From positions 57,630 to 121,629 of the forward strand of contig CABQLY010000006.1 of NCBI GenBank assembly GCA_902465155.1: a DNA stretch of 64,000 bases, given 5' to 3'. Of the stretch, positions 50,006 to 57,577 are shown in pieces. Each line of letters begins with the position of its first letter. The stretch's first letter is position 1. The stretch comes from an uncultured Oscillospiraceae bacterium. Its GTDB lineage: Bacteria; Bacillota; Clostridia; Oscillospirales; Acutalibacteraceae. The notes below the pieces were generated by a model. That model had not been told where the DNA came from. It saw nothing but the letters and a program-made list of their open reading frames with translations, and searched no databases. The translations under genes and the position numbers were made by a program.

Positions 50006-51742
50006 TTGAAAAAACAGCGTAAAAAACAGCATAAAGCCAAAAATACCCTGTGCGTTTTGTTGGGGCTTGTTTTGGTTGTTTGCGGCATTTGGGCCGCCCT
50101 TTACTTTTCGCAGGGCCGGCCGGGCGCGCCCAAAAGCTCGCAGGTGCAGCCGGGCTACCAAGCTGATGAGGCCGCAAAAAACGCCCTGCAGCCCGTTTGC
50201 GGCAGCCTAAACCTTTCGGCCGAAATTATTAATGCCGAGCAGGTTGGCGATGTTTTAAAGCTGGATTATATTCAGCCGGGGTTAGATACCTATACCTTAA
50301 CGGTGGTGCTGTATTCTTTAAAAGAAAACAAAGTGCTGCTGCAAAAGGATTTTGGCACCGACGCTTTTGAGACCGGCCAAACAGCCAATGGCTTTTATGT
50401 AGCCCGCCTGCAAACTAAAAAAATTGAATTTTACAGTAACAACGGGGCGCTGCAGCAAACGGTTACCTTGCCGCAAAGCATTACGCCCAGCACCCTTTGC
50501 GTTAGCCAAAACAAAAGCTACGCCTGCATTGTAGATGGCAGCGCCGTTAAAATTTTGGTTTACAGCTTTGCCGAAAAGCAGGTTACAGCCAGTTGTAAAA
50601 GCAGCGGCTACCTAAAATTTGTAGGGGAAAGGGACGGCGTTTTCTACCTGCAAAATAACTCCGAAAGCCTGTTAAAGGTTACCGCTAAAACCGGCGATTT
50701 TCACCGTACCGATTATCAATCCAGCGTGCGGGCCTTTACAAAGTACGGCGCTTTTACCGAAACCGAAACCGGCTTTGCCTGCCCAAAAACCGGCGCGGGC
50801 AAAAAAACTACCGTTACGGTTAATTTAATTGACGAAGTGCTGCTTGTGGCCAACCAAAAGTACCTGCTTACCCTAACCGGCAACAACAGCGAAAAGCTAA
50901 CGGTTTACAATATTCAAAACGGTAAAAATGTTAGCTATAACGGCCCGTTGTTTATTCGGCAGGCTTTGCCGTTAGAGAATGGGGACATTTTTATAACCGC
51001 CGGCCAAACGGCGCAAACCCCCTACCTTTTGCAAACCAAAAAGCTAACCTTTCGCAAAAACAAGGCGGCTGCCGGCGCCTCGGCCCCGGCGCAAAGCAGC
51101 AGCGAAAGCGTTAGCAGCCTTGCGGCAACCGTGCCAAAAAACGGCGGCAAGCTGTTAAGCGGGGTGCCGGTTCTTTCCCAATTCCCCAATTACCCTACGG
51201 GGTGTGAAAGCGTTAGCGCCGTAATTGCGGTGCGCGCGGCCGGGGACAAGCTTAGCGTAAAAAGCTTTGTAAACAACTACCTGCAAAAAAGCAGCAGCTT
51301 TTATTTGCAAGACGGCAAAAAGTACGGGCCGGACCCCCGTAAATATTTTATTGGCACCCCAACTAGCCGCAACGCCTACGGCTGCATGGCCCCGGTTATT
51401 GAGGCGGCACTGAATAAATTCTACGCCGGCAAAAAAACCGTTGTTAATGCAACCGGCGCCAGCTTAGAGCAGCTTTGCACCCGGTTTATTAATAACGGAA
51501 CCCCGTGCATTGTTTGGGCAAGTATTGACATGGCCGAGCCGTATTACAGCAGCATTTGGCATTTGGAGGGCGGCGGAACCTACACCTGGCTGGCCAACGA
51601 GCATTGCCTGGTTTTAATGGGTTACGATAACGAGAATTACTGTTTTTCCGACCCGTACAAGGGTGCGGTTGTAAAGTACAAAAAGGCGCTTTGCCAAAGC
51701 CGTTACCAGGCCTTTGGGCAGCAGGCGCTGGCAATAAAGTAA
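50006..51742 (+). CDS. C39-like cysteine peptidase, membrane-anchored
   Basis: This 578-residue protein has a basic N-terminus and one membrane segment (about residues 10-35), a ~340-residue beta-rich, possibly propeller-like region and a C-terminal C39-like peptidase domain (about 385-578). The active Cys lies in SQFPNYPTGCESVSAV, the His in NEHCLVLMGYD and the Asp in CFSDPYKG. It would act outside the cell. The start is a TTG with AAAGGGGAGAG upstream. The SGNH hydrolase gene follows after 11 bp. Confidence 0.88.
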   Translation: MKKQRKKQHKAKNTLCVLLGLVLVVCGIWAALYFSQGRPGAPKSSQVQPGYQADEAAKNALQPVCGSLNLSAEIINAEQVGDVLKLDYIQPGLDTYTLTVVLYSLKENKVLLQKDFGTDAFETGQTANGFYVARLQTKKIEFYSNNGALQQTVTLPQSITPSTLCVSQNKSYACIVDGSAVKILVYSFAEKQVTASCKSSGYLKFVGERDGVFYLQNNSESLLKVTAKTGDFHRTDYQSSVRAFTKYGAFTETETGFACPKTGAGKKTTVTVNLIDEVLLVANQKYLLTLTGNNSEKLTVYNIQNGKNVSYNGPLFIRQALPLENGDIFITAGQTAQTPYLLQTKKLTFRKNKAAAGASAPAQSSSESVSSLAATVPKNGGKLLSGVPVLSQFPNYPTGCESVSAVIAVRAAGDKLSVKSFVNNYLQKSSSFYLQDGKKYGPDPRKYFIGTPTSRNAYGCMAPVIEAALNKFYAGKKTVVNATGASLEQLCTRFINNGTPCIVWASIDMAEPYYSSIWHLEGGGTYTWLANEHCLVLMGYDNENYCFSDPYKGAVVKYKKALCQSRYQAFGQQALAIK

Positions 51743-51753
51743 GGGGTGTTTTT

Positions 51754-52347
51754 GTGGTTATTTCTTGTATTGGCGATAGCTTAACGCAGGGCGATTACGG
51801 CATAAAGGGCAAACGGGGCATTGCAAATGTGCAAAAGGAGAATTACCCGTATTTTTTGCAGCAGCTGCTGCAGTGCGAGGTGCGTAATTTTGGCAAATGC
51901 GGGTTTAAGGCTTCTAATTATTTAGCCTACTATCGTACCGGCGCGGTAGATGTTAAAAATTCAAACTTTATTATTGTGTTGCTGGGCACCAACGGGGGTT
52001 TTGATTTATTAGCTGAAACGGCAGATAATAATGATTTTAACACCCTGCTGGATTTACTGCGGCAAGACGCGCCGCAAGCAAAAATTTTGCTTTGCACACC
52101 GCCGCACTGCACCGAGAACCCAAGTTATTCTAACTGCGGATACGCCGGGCAGGTTGCCAAGGCAACCGATTTTATACGAAATTACGCTGCCAAAAACGGC
52201 TACCGGCTAATTGATTTGGCTTTAGCGCCCGAATTTACTGCCGAGTCGGAAGCGGTAATGCAGCCAAATGACGGGCTGCATTTTGGAAAATTGGGCTACC
52301 AAACCTTAGCCGGCATAATTGCAAAAGAGGTGCGCGCCGCACGGTAG
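51754..52347 (+). CDS. SGNH/GDSL-family hydrolase
   Basis: This 198-residue esterase-like protein has the four SGNH blocks: GDSLTQGD near the N-terminus (Ser), Gly in FGKCGFKA, Asn in LLGTNGG and the DGLHFG pair (Asp and His). No signal peptide is seen, so it is cytoplasmic unless exported otherwise. The GTG at 51754 follows AAGGGGTG. It overlaps no gene but is tightly coupled to the peptidase gene upstream (11 bp), so both may act on wall or secreted material. Confidence 0.88.
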   Translation: MVISCIGDSLTQGDYGIKGKRGIANVQKENYPYFLQQLLQCEVRNFGKCGFKASNYLAYYRTGAVDVKNSNFIIVLLGTNGGFDLLAETADNNDFNTLLDLLRQDAPQAKILLCTPPHCTENPSYSNCGYAGQVAKATDFIRNYAAKNGYRLIDLALAPEFTAESEAVMQPNDGLHFGKLGYQTLAGIIAKEVRAAR

Positions 52348-52420
52348 TGTACGGCTGCGGCTACAATTTTAAAAACCGACCGACGGGGGCGTTAAGCCTG
52401 CCAAGAATTTAATTAAAAAC

Positions 52421-52465
52421 AACACCCGCCGCACAAAGCTTTAAGCCTTGTGCGGCGGGTGTTTT
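52421..52465. terminator. Bidirectional terminator between the SGNH gene and groEL
   Basis: A 16 bp stem (AACACCCGCCGCACAA with its complement) around an 11-base loop; T runs on both sides. It ends both the rightward SGNH operon and the leftward groESL operon. Confidence 0.93.
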
Positions 52466-52512
52466 AACTCTAAAAGGTTTTATAGCCGGGGTTTTGCTTT
52501 GGCGCGGGGGAA

Positions 52513-54156
52513 TTAATACATTCCGCCGGCACCGGCAGCAGCTGCGGCGGCAGCGGCGTTGGCTGCGGCAGCGTCCTCTTTCTTATCGGCCACTAACGAC
52601 TCGGTAGTAAGAACCATAGCGGCAACCGAGGCGGCGTTTTGCAAGGCAGAACGGGTAACCTTGGTGGGGTCTACAATGCCGGCTTCAATCATGTCGGTGT
52701 ATTTTTCATTGTAAAAATCAAACCCGTAGTTTGCCTTTTCAGAGGTCACGATTTTATCAATAATAACAGAGCCCTCCAGCCCGGCGTTAAAGGCAATTTG
52801 GCGCATCGGCGCCTCTAACGAGCGCAGCACAATGTTTACGCCGGTTTTTTCGTCGCCCTCGGTGGTGGCGTCGGCCAGGGCCTTAACGCTGTTAATGGCG
52901 TTTACCAAAGCAACGCCGCCGCCGGCAACAATGCCTTCTTCAACAGCGGCCTTGGTTGCGGCCAAAGCGTCCTCAATGCGCAGCTTTTTGTCTTTCATTT
53001 CAATTTCGGTGGCGGCGCCTACTTTAATAACGGCAACCCCGCCGGAAAGCTTAGCCAAACGCTCCTGCAGCTTTTCACGGTCAAAGTCCGAAGTGGTATC
53101 GGCAATTTGGTTTTTAATTTGGTTAATGCGGTTTTCAATTTCGGTTTTGTCGCCCGCACCGCCAACAATAATGGTGTTTTCTTTGCCAATCTTAACCTGA
53201 GAGGCACGGCCTAACTGATCTACAGTGGTATCTTTCAGCTCTAAGCCCAATTCCTCCGAAATTACTTCGCCACCGGTTAAAATGGCAATATCCCGCAGCA
53301 TTTCTTTGCGGCGGTCGCCAAAGCCGGGGGCCTTAACGCCTACACAAACAAAGGTGCCGCGCAGCTTGTTTACAATTAAGGTAGAAAGGGCTTCGCCCTC
53401 AATATCCTCTGCAATAATTACCAGCTTTTTACCGGATTGCACCATTTGCTCCAACAGCGGTAAAATTTCCTGAATATTGCTGATTTTTTTATCGGTAATC
53501 AGCAGCATGGCGTCGTCAATCACGGCTTCCATTTTGTCGGTATCGGTGGCCATGTAGGGGGTAATGTAACCGCGGTCAAACTGCATGCCCTCTACAACAT
53601 CGGTGTAGGTCTCGGCGGTTTTAGATTCCTCAACCGTAATTACACCGTTGCTGGTAACCTTGTCCATGGCCTCGGCAATCAGCTTGCCAATTACCTCGTC
53701 GCCGGCCGAAACGGTGGCAACACGGGCAATATCCTCGCTGCCGGTAACTTTTTTAGAGTTGGCAACAACGGTTTCAACCGCTTTGTCAACCGCTTTTTGA
53801 ATACCCTTTTTTACAACCATGGGGTTGGCGCCGGCAGCAACATTCTTCATGCCCTCGCCAATTAAAGCCTGTGCCAAAACCGTAGCGGTGGTGGTACCGT
53901 CACCGGCAACATCGTTGGTTTTGGTAGCAACCTCTTTTACCAGCTGGGCGCCCATGTTCTGAAAGGGGTCTTCCAGCTCAATTTCCTTGGCAATGGTAAC
54001 GCCGTCGTTGGTAATAAGGGGGGAACCGAATTTTTTATCTAATACGGCGTTGCGGCCTTTCGGGCCCAAGGTAACCTTAACGGCGTTTGCTAACTGGTCT
54101 ACGCCGCTTTGCAGCGCCTTGCGCGCTTCTTCACCAAATAAAATCTCTTTAGCCAT
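52513..54156 (-). CDS. groEL: Chaperonin GroEL
   Basis: This 547-residue subunit forms the 14-mer folding chamber. The protein is complete from MAKEILFGEEARKAL to the Ala/Gly-rich GGMY tail. The nucleotide site motifs GDGTTTATV and VGAATEIEMKDKK, and the equatorial ILLITDKKI are present. It follows groES on the same strand after 36 bp and is controlled from the CIRCE site. Confidence 0.98.
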   Translation of the reverse strand: MAKEILFGEEARKALQSGVDQLANAVKVTLGPKGRNAVLDKKFGSPLITNDGVTIAKEIELEDPFQNMGAQLVKEVATKTNDVAGDGTTTATVLAQALIGEGMKNVAAGANPMVVKKGIQKAVDKAVETVVANSKKVTGSEDIARVATVSAGDEVIGKLIAEAMDKVTSNGVITVEESKTAETYTDVVEGMQFDRGYITPYMATDTDKMEAVIDDAMLLITDKKISNIQEILPLLEQMVQSGKKLVIIAEDIEGEALSTLIVNKLRGTFVCVGVKAPGFGDRRKEMLRDIAILTGGEVISEELGLELKDTTVDQLGRASQVKIGKENTIIVGGAGDKTEIENRINQIKNQIADTTSDFDREKLQERLAKLSGGVAVIKVGAATEIEMKDKKLRIEDALAATKAAVEEGIVAGGGVALVNAINSVKALADATTEGDEKTGVNIVLRSLEAPMRQIAFNAGLEGSVIIDKIVTSEKANYGFDFYNEKYTDMIEAGIVDPTKVTRSALQNAASVAAMVLTTESLVADKKEDAAAANAAAAAAAAGAGGMY

Positions 54157-54192
54157 AACTTAAAACCTCGCTTAAATTTTAATGTAAAAAAA

Positions 54193-54477
54193 TTATTCAA
54201 TCGTTGCTAAAATGTCGGCCTGCCGAACAATTGAGTACTCTACACCGTCAATTTTAACCTCGGTGCCGGCGTACTTGCTGGTAATTACTCTGTCGCCAAC
54301 CTTTACATACATTTTAACCTCGTTACCGTCTACAACCCCGCCCGGGCCAACGGCAACAACCTCAGCCATTTGCGGCTTTTCCTGTGCGGCGGCGGTTAAA
54401 ATAATGCCGCTTTTGGTTTTTTCCTCGGCTTCAACCGGTTTGGTAACAACACGGTCGGCTAATGGTTTAATTTGCAT
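54193..54477 (-). CDS. groES: Co-chaperonin GroES
   Basis: This 94-residue lid subunit is complete: MQIKPLADRVV at the start and the conserved domain ending SKYAGTEVKIDGVEY. The ATG at 54477 has AGGAGG at 54486-54491. It is the first gene of the groESL operon and sits directly after the CIRCE operator. Confidence 0.97.
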   Translation of the reverse strand: MQIKPLADRVVTKPVEAEEKTKSGIILTAAAQEKPQMAEVVAVGPGGVVDGNEVKMYVKVGDRVITSKYAGTEVKIDGVEYSIVRQADILATIE

Positions 54478-54512
54478 AAATAAAACCTCCTGAAAGATAA
54501 TAAAAACTGTTT

Positions 54513-54539
54513 TTAGCACTCTTTGCTCTTGAGTGCTAA
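54513..54539. promoter_or_regulatory. CIRCE element, HrcA operator
   Basis: TTAGCACTC, nine bases, GAGTGCTAA: a perfect CIRCE inverted repeat. It lies between the promoter and groES, where HrcA represses heat-shock chaperonin genes. Confidence 0.98.
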
Positions 54540-54543
54540 ATCT

Positions 54544-54571
54544 ATTGTAATCCGAATTTTCAAAAAATCAA
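54544..54571 (-). promoter_or_regulatory. Promoter of groESL
   Basis: On the minus strand TTGATT (54566-54571), 16 bp spacer and TACAAT (54544-54549), directly upstream of CIRCE. Confidence 0.75.
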
Positions 54572-54784
54572 GCCCTATTTCTCATTTTTAAAAAATTATT
54601 CATAATTACCTAAAAAAACCGCTTGTTTTTGGTCGAAAAATATTTTAAAATATATAAGATAGCATTTAAAATACATAAAATTGCTTTTAAAGGTTAAGTC
54701 TTGTTAAAATTCAATTCTTGCTTTTGGTTTTGGCCTGGCAACTGCGCCGGCTAAAACCGCCGCCGGCACCAAAGGGGGAGCTTT

Positions 54785-56167
54785 ATGAACAAAAAACAGC
54801 TGCTTTTGCAAAATGAGGAATTAAACGCCCGGCTGAACGAGGCGCGCCAAGAGCTGCAAGCGCTGCACATTCGCCTAAGCGAGGCTAAGTTAGAGCAGGA
54901 AAGCCGCCTGGCCGCGTTAGAGCGGCAAACCGCCCGTTGTGCCGAACTGCAGGCCGAGGTAGATTTTTTAAAGGCCGGGTTGGCGGCCGGTATTGCCGCG
55001 GCTGCCGACCCGGCCGGTAATTTGGCGGGCCGGGTCCCGGCAGCAGAAGTTCCGGCAGCAGAAGTTCCGGCAGCAGAAGTTCCGGCAGCAGAAGTTTTGG
55101 CGGCAGAAAAACCGGCCACTGAAAAACCGGCCACTGAGAAACCGGCCGCTGAGAAACCAGCGGCAGAAAAAACAACTGCAGGCAGGCCCATTGCCGCCAA
55201 CCCGGCCGCGAACACGCCGGTTGCGCCCGCAACGGCAGCGCCCGCGCCGAAAGCCAATACACTGGCAGATAATACACAAACAGATAATACGCAAACAGGG
55301 AATATGCGAACCGACGGCGCCCCGAAAGGCCATTTACCGCCGGACGGGGAAGCACCCTCTGCGGAAAGCACGCCGCAGGCAAGAATCCCCGCATTTAGTG
55401 AAAACGGCGCCGATTTTGAAAGCTATTTTAACGAGCCGGAAGCGCCCGCCGAAAAGGGCGAAAAAGCAAACCAAACGGCGGCCGAGGCTTTGGCCGCCAA
55501 GCCTTTTGCAAAAAATGCCGCGCCGGTGCCAAAGGCGCCGCCGACCAACCCGGAATTTGTTGACCCACAGGCCACAGTTGAGCAATCCGCAGAGCCGCAA
55601 CCGGCCGACCTACAGCAACCCAACCCGCAACCGGCAAAAAAACAGCAGACCGAGCAATTTCCGACGGTGGCAGAAGCCCAATTTGCTCAGCCGCAGCCTG
55701 TAGAACAGCCGCCTACAGAGCCGCAAGTTATAAACCCGCAGCCTACAGAGCCGCAATTCGCAGACCTGCAGCCCATGGTTGCGCAATCTGCAGAGTGCCA
55801 ATCTGCAGAACCGCAATTTGCAGAGCCACCGATTTTGCCGCAGACGGCTGCAGAGTCTGCCCCGGGCGATTTTGGTGTTCGCACGCTGGGCGAGCAGCAG
55901 GAGCTGCAAAATTACTGCGCCCGGTTAATTGGCCGGGTGGCGCTGGCCGCAACAAGGGTTATGGTTTACAACCCTACGCAAAACGCGGCTAATGTAAAAG
56001 ATTTAGCCTTAGCAAGGTCAGAGGCGTTTAAGCAGCAGGCCACCGCCTTTTTAACTAAGCCGGGCAGCGGCGCGCTTTTGCGCCGGCGGTTAGACGCCCT
56101 AACGGCCGATACCGAGCAGTTTTTAAACGCCTTGGCAAACGGCTTGCCAACCCAAAACGGCCAATAA
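54785..56167 (+). CDS. Repeat-rich coiled-coil protein of unknown function
   Basis: I do not recognise this 460-residue protein. Residues 1-70 are a coiled coil (MNKKQLLLQNEELNARLNEA). Then follow low-complexity repeats: about nine 5-residue AEVPA/TEKPA units, two DNTQT units, and a long Gln/Pro/Glu-rich stretch. The last ~90 residues (from GEQQELQNYCARLI) form an ordered helical domain. It has no signal peptide or membrane segment. GGGGGAG precedes the ATG. The coiled-coil head and disordered linker with a helical end suggest a scaffold protein. It is not in an operon with its neighbours. Confidence 0.65.
   Translation: MNKKQLLLQNEELNARLNEARQELQALHIRLSEAKLEQESRLAALERQTARCAELQAEVDFLKAGLAAGIAAAADPAGNLAGRVPAAEVPAAEVPAAEVPAAEVLAAEKPATEKPATEKPAAEKPAAEKTTAGRPIAANPAANTPVAPATAAPAPKANTLADNTQTDNTQTGNMRTDGAPKGHLPPDGEAPSAESTPQARIPAFSENGADFESYFNEPEAPAEKGEKANQTAAEALAAKPFAKNAAPVPKAPPTNPEFVDPQATVEQSAEPQPADLQQPNPQPAKKQQTEQFPTVAEAQFAQPQPVEQPPTEPQVINPQPTEPQFADLQPMVAQSAECQSAEPQFAEPPILPQTAAESAPGDFGVRTLGEQQELQNYCARLIGRVALAATRVMVYNPTQNAANVKDLALARSEAFKQQATAFLTKPGSGALLRRRLDALTADTEQFLNALANGLPTQNGQ
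55036..55173. repeat. 15 bp coding tandem repeat
   Basis: About nine tandem 15 bp units coding for five residues (AEVPA, AEVLA, TEKPA, AEKPA). The first four are nearly identical (GCAGAAGTTCCGGCA), the later ones diverge. Length change would not break the frame. Confidence 0.85.
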
Positions 56168-56335
56168 AGCAATAAAGGGTTTTGAAACGGGGCGTTTGGC
56201 CATACAATAAATTAGGGCTTGTTTTATTTTAAACCGCGGCCGCTTTTTAAAAGGGCCTTTGGGGCCGGCGGGGCTTGCTTTGCCCGCCAAATCGCCTACC
56301 AAATTTGTTTTAGGTTTAACACAAGGGGTGAAAAA

Positions 56336-57577
56336 ATGTCTGCCGAATTTACTAAAGAAATGAAAGCTACGCACACCATTTTAGCGCCGGATATTTTTCC
56401 GACCCACATGGAGCTTTTAAAAGAAATTTTTAAAATGTACGGCTACAATTTGCAGGTGCTTAAAACTACCGGCAAGGCCGTTATAGACGCCGGCCTGCAG
56501 CATTTACATAACGATATGTGCTACCCTGCCATTTGCGCCATAGGGCAGCAGCTTTACGCTTTAAAAAGCGGGCAGTACGACCCGCACAAGGTGGCGTTAA
56601 TTCAATTTCAAACAGGGGGCGGCTGCCGCGCCTCCAACTACATTTGGCTGTTGCGTAAAGCATTAAAGCAAATGGATATGGACTATGTTCCCGTTATTTC
56701 GCTTAGCTTTAACCGCATGGAAAAATGCAGCGGCTTTCACCTTACGCCGCTTATGCTGCTAAAGGGGTTAATGGCTCTGCTGTACGGCGATATGCTCATG
56801 CTGCTGCGCAATCAGGTGCGCCCTTACGAGCAAAACAAAGGCGAAACGCTGCAGCTGGTGGCGCAGTGGAACCGCCGGCTTACCGAGCAGTTTCGGCACA
56901 ACCGCGGCCTGGTGGGCAAGGCGGTAAAGCAAAATTTGCAGGCTATGGCGGCCGATTTTCACCAAATCCCCTGCCGCCGCACCCCAAAAACAAGGGTTGG
57001 CATAGTAGGGGAAATTTATGTTAAATATTCGGCCCTTGGCAATAACGGGCTGGAGGAATTTTTGCAAAGTCAGGACTGCGAATTTATGGTGCCCGGCGTG
57101 TTGCCGTTTTTTGAGTGTATGTTTGCCAACCGCGAAACCGATTATAAGCTTTACGGCGGCAGCAGGCTTATTTTGGCCGGCAGCAACTTTTTGGCCAAAA
57201 AGGCCGCCGAGTTAGAACGGCTAATACCGCAGGCGCTGGCCCCTTACCCCGAGTTTGTTGCCCCGGCCGATTTTGAGCACCTAAAGCAGCTGGGCGAGGA
57301 GTTAATTGGCCGCGGCGTTAAAATGGGCGAGGGCTGGCTGCTGCCGGCCGAAATTGCCGAATTAATTGAAAAGGGCTACGGCAATGTTGTTTGCGCCCAG
57401 CCCTTTGGCTGCCTGCCTAATCACATTGTTGGCAAAGGGGTTATTCGTACCATAAAGCAGCGGTACCCAAGCGCTAACATTTGCCCGGTAGATTACGACG
57501 CCGGCGCCTCAAAAGTAAATCAGGAAAACCGCATTAAGCTAATGCTGGCAGTAGCAAGGGAGGGGGCCGAAGCATGA
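56336..57577 (+). CDS. 2-hydroxyacyl-CoA dehydratase HgdB-like protein
   Basis: This 413-residue protein matches the C-terminal, HgdB-like part of large acyl-CoA dehydratase activase fusions (COG3581-like). Motifs are HNDMCYPAICAIGQQLYALK, QTGGGCRASNYIWLLRKAL with conserved cysteines that may hold a [4Fe-4S] cluster, and QPFGCLPNHIVGKGV. The ATG at 56336 has AAGGGGTGA upstream. Its stop overlaps the activase gene by 4 bp. The pair probably acts in radical-driven dehydration or in an unknown electron-transfer reaction. Confidence 0.86.
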   Translation: MSAEFTKEMKATHTILAPDIFPTHMELLKEIFKMYGYNLQVLKTTGKAVIDAGLQHLHNDMCYPAICAIGQQLYALKSGQYDPHKVALIQFQTGGGCRASNYIWLLRKALKQMDMDYVPVISLSFNRMEKCSGFHLTPLMLLKGLMALLYGDMLMLLRNQVRPYEQNKGETLQLVAQWNRRLTEQFRHNRGLVGKAVKQNLQAMAADFHQIPCRRTPKTRVGIVGEIYVKYSALGNNGLEEFLQSQDCEFMVPGVLPFFECMFANRETDYKLYGGSRLILAGSNFLAKKAAELERLIPQALAPYPEFVAPADFEHLKQLGEELIGRGVKMGEGWLLPAEIAELIEKGYGNVVCAQPFGCLPNHIVGKGVIRTIKQRYPSANICPVDYDAGASKVNQENRIKLMLAVAREGAEA

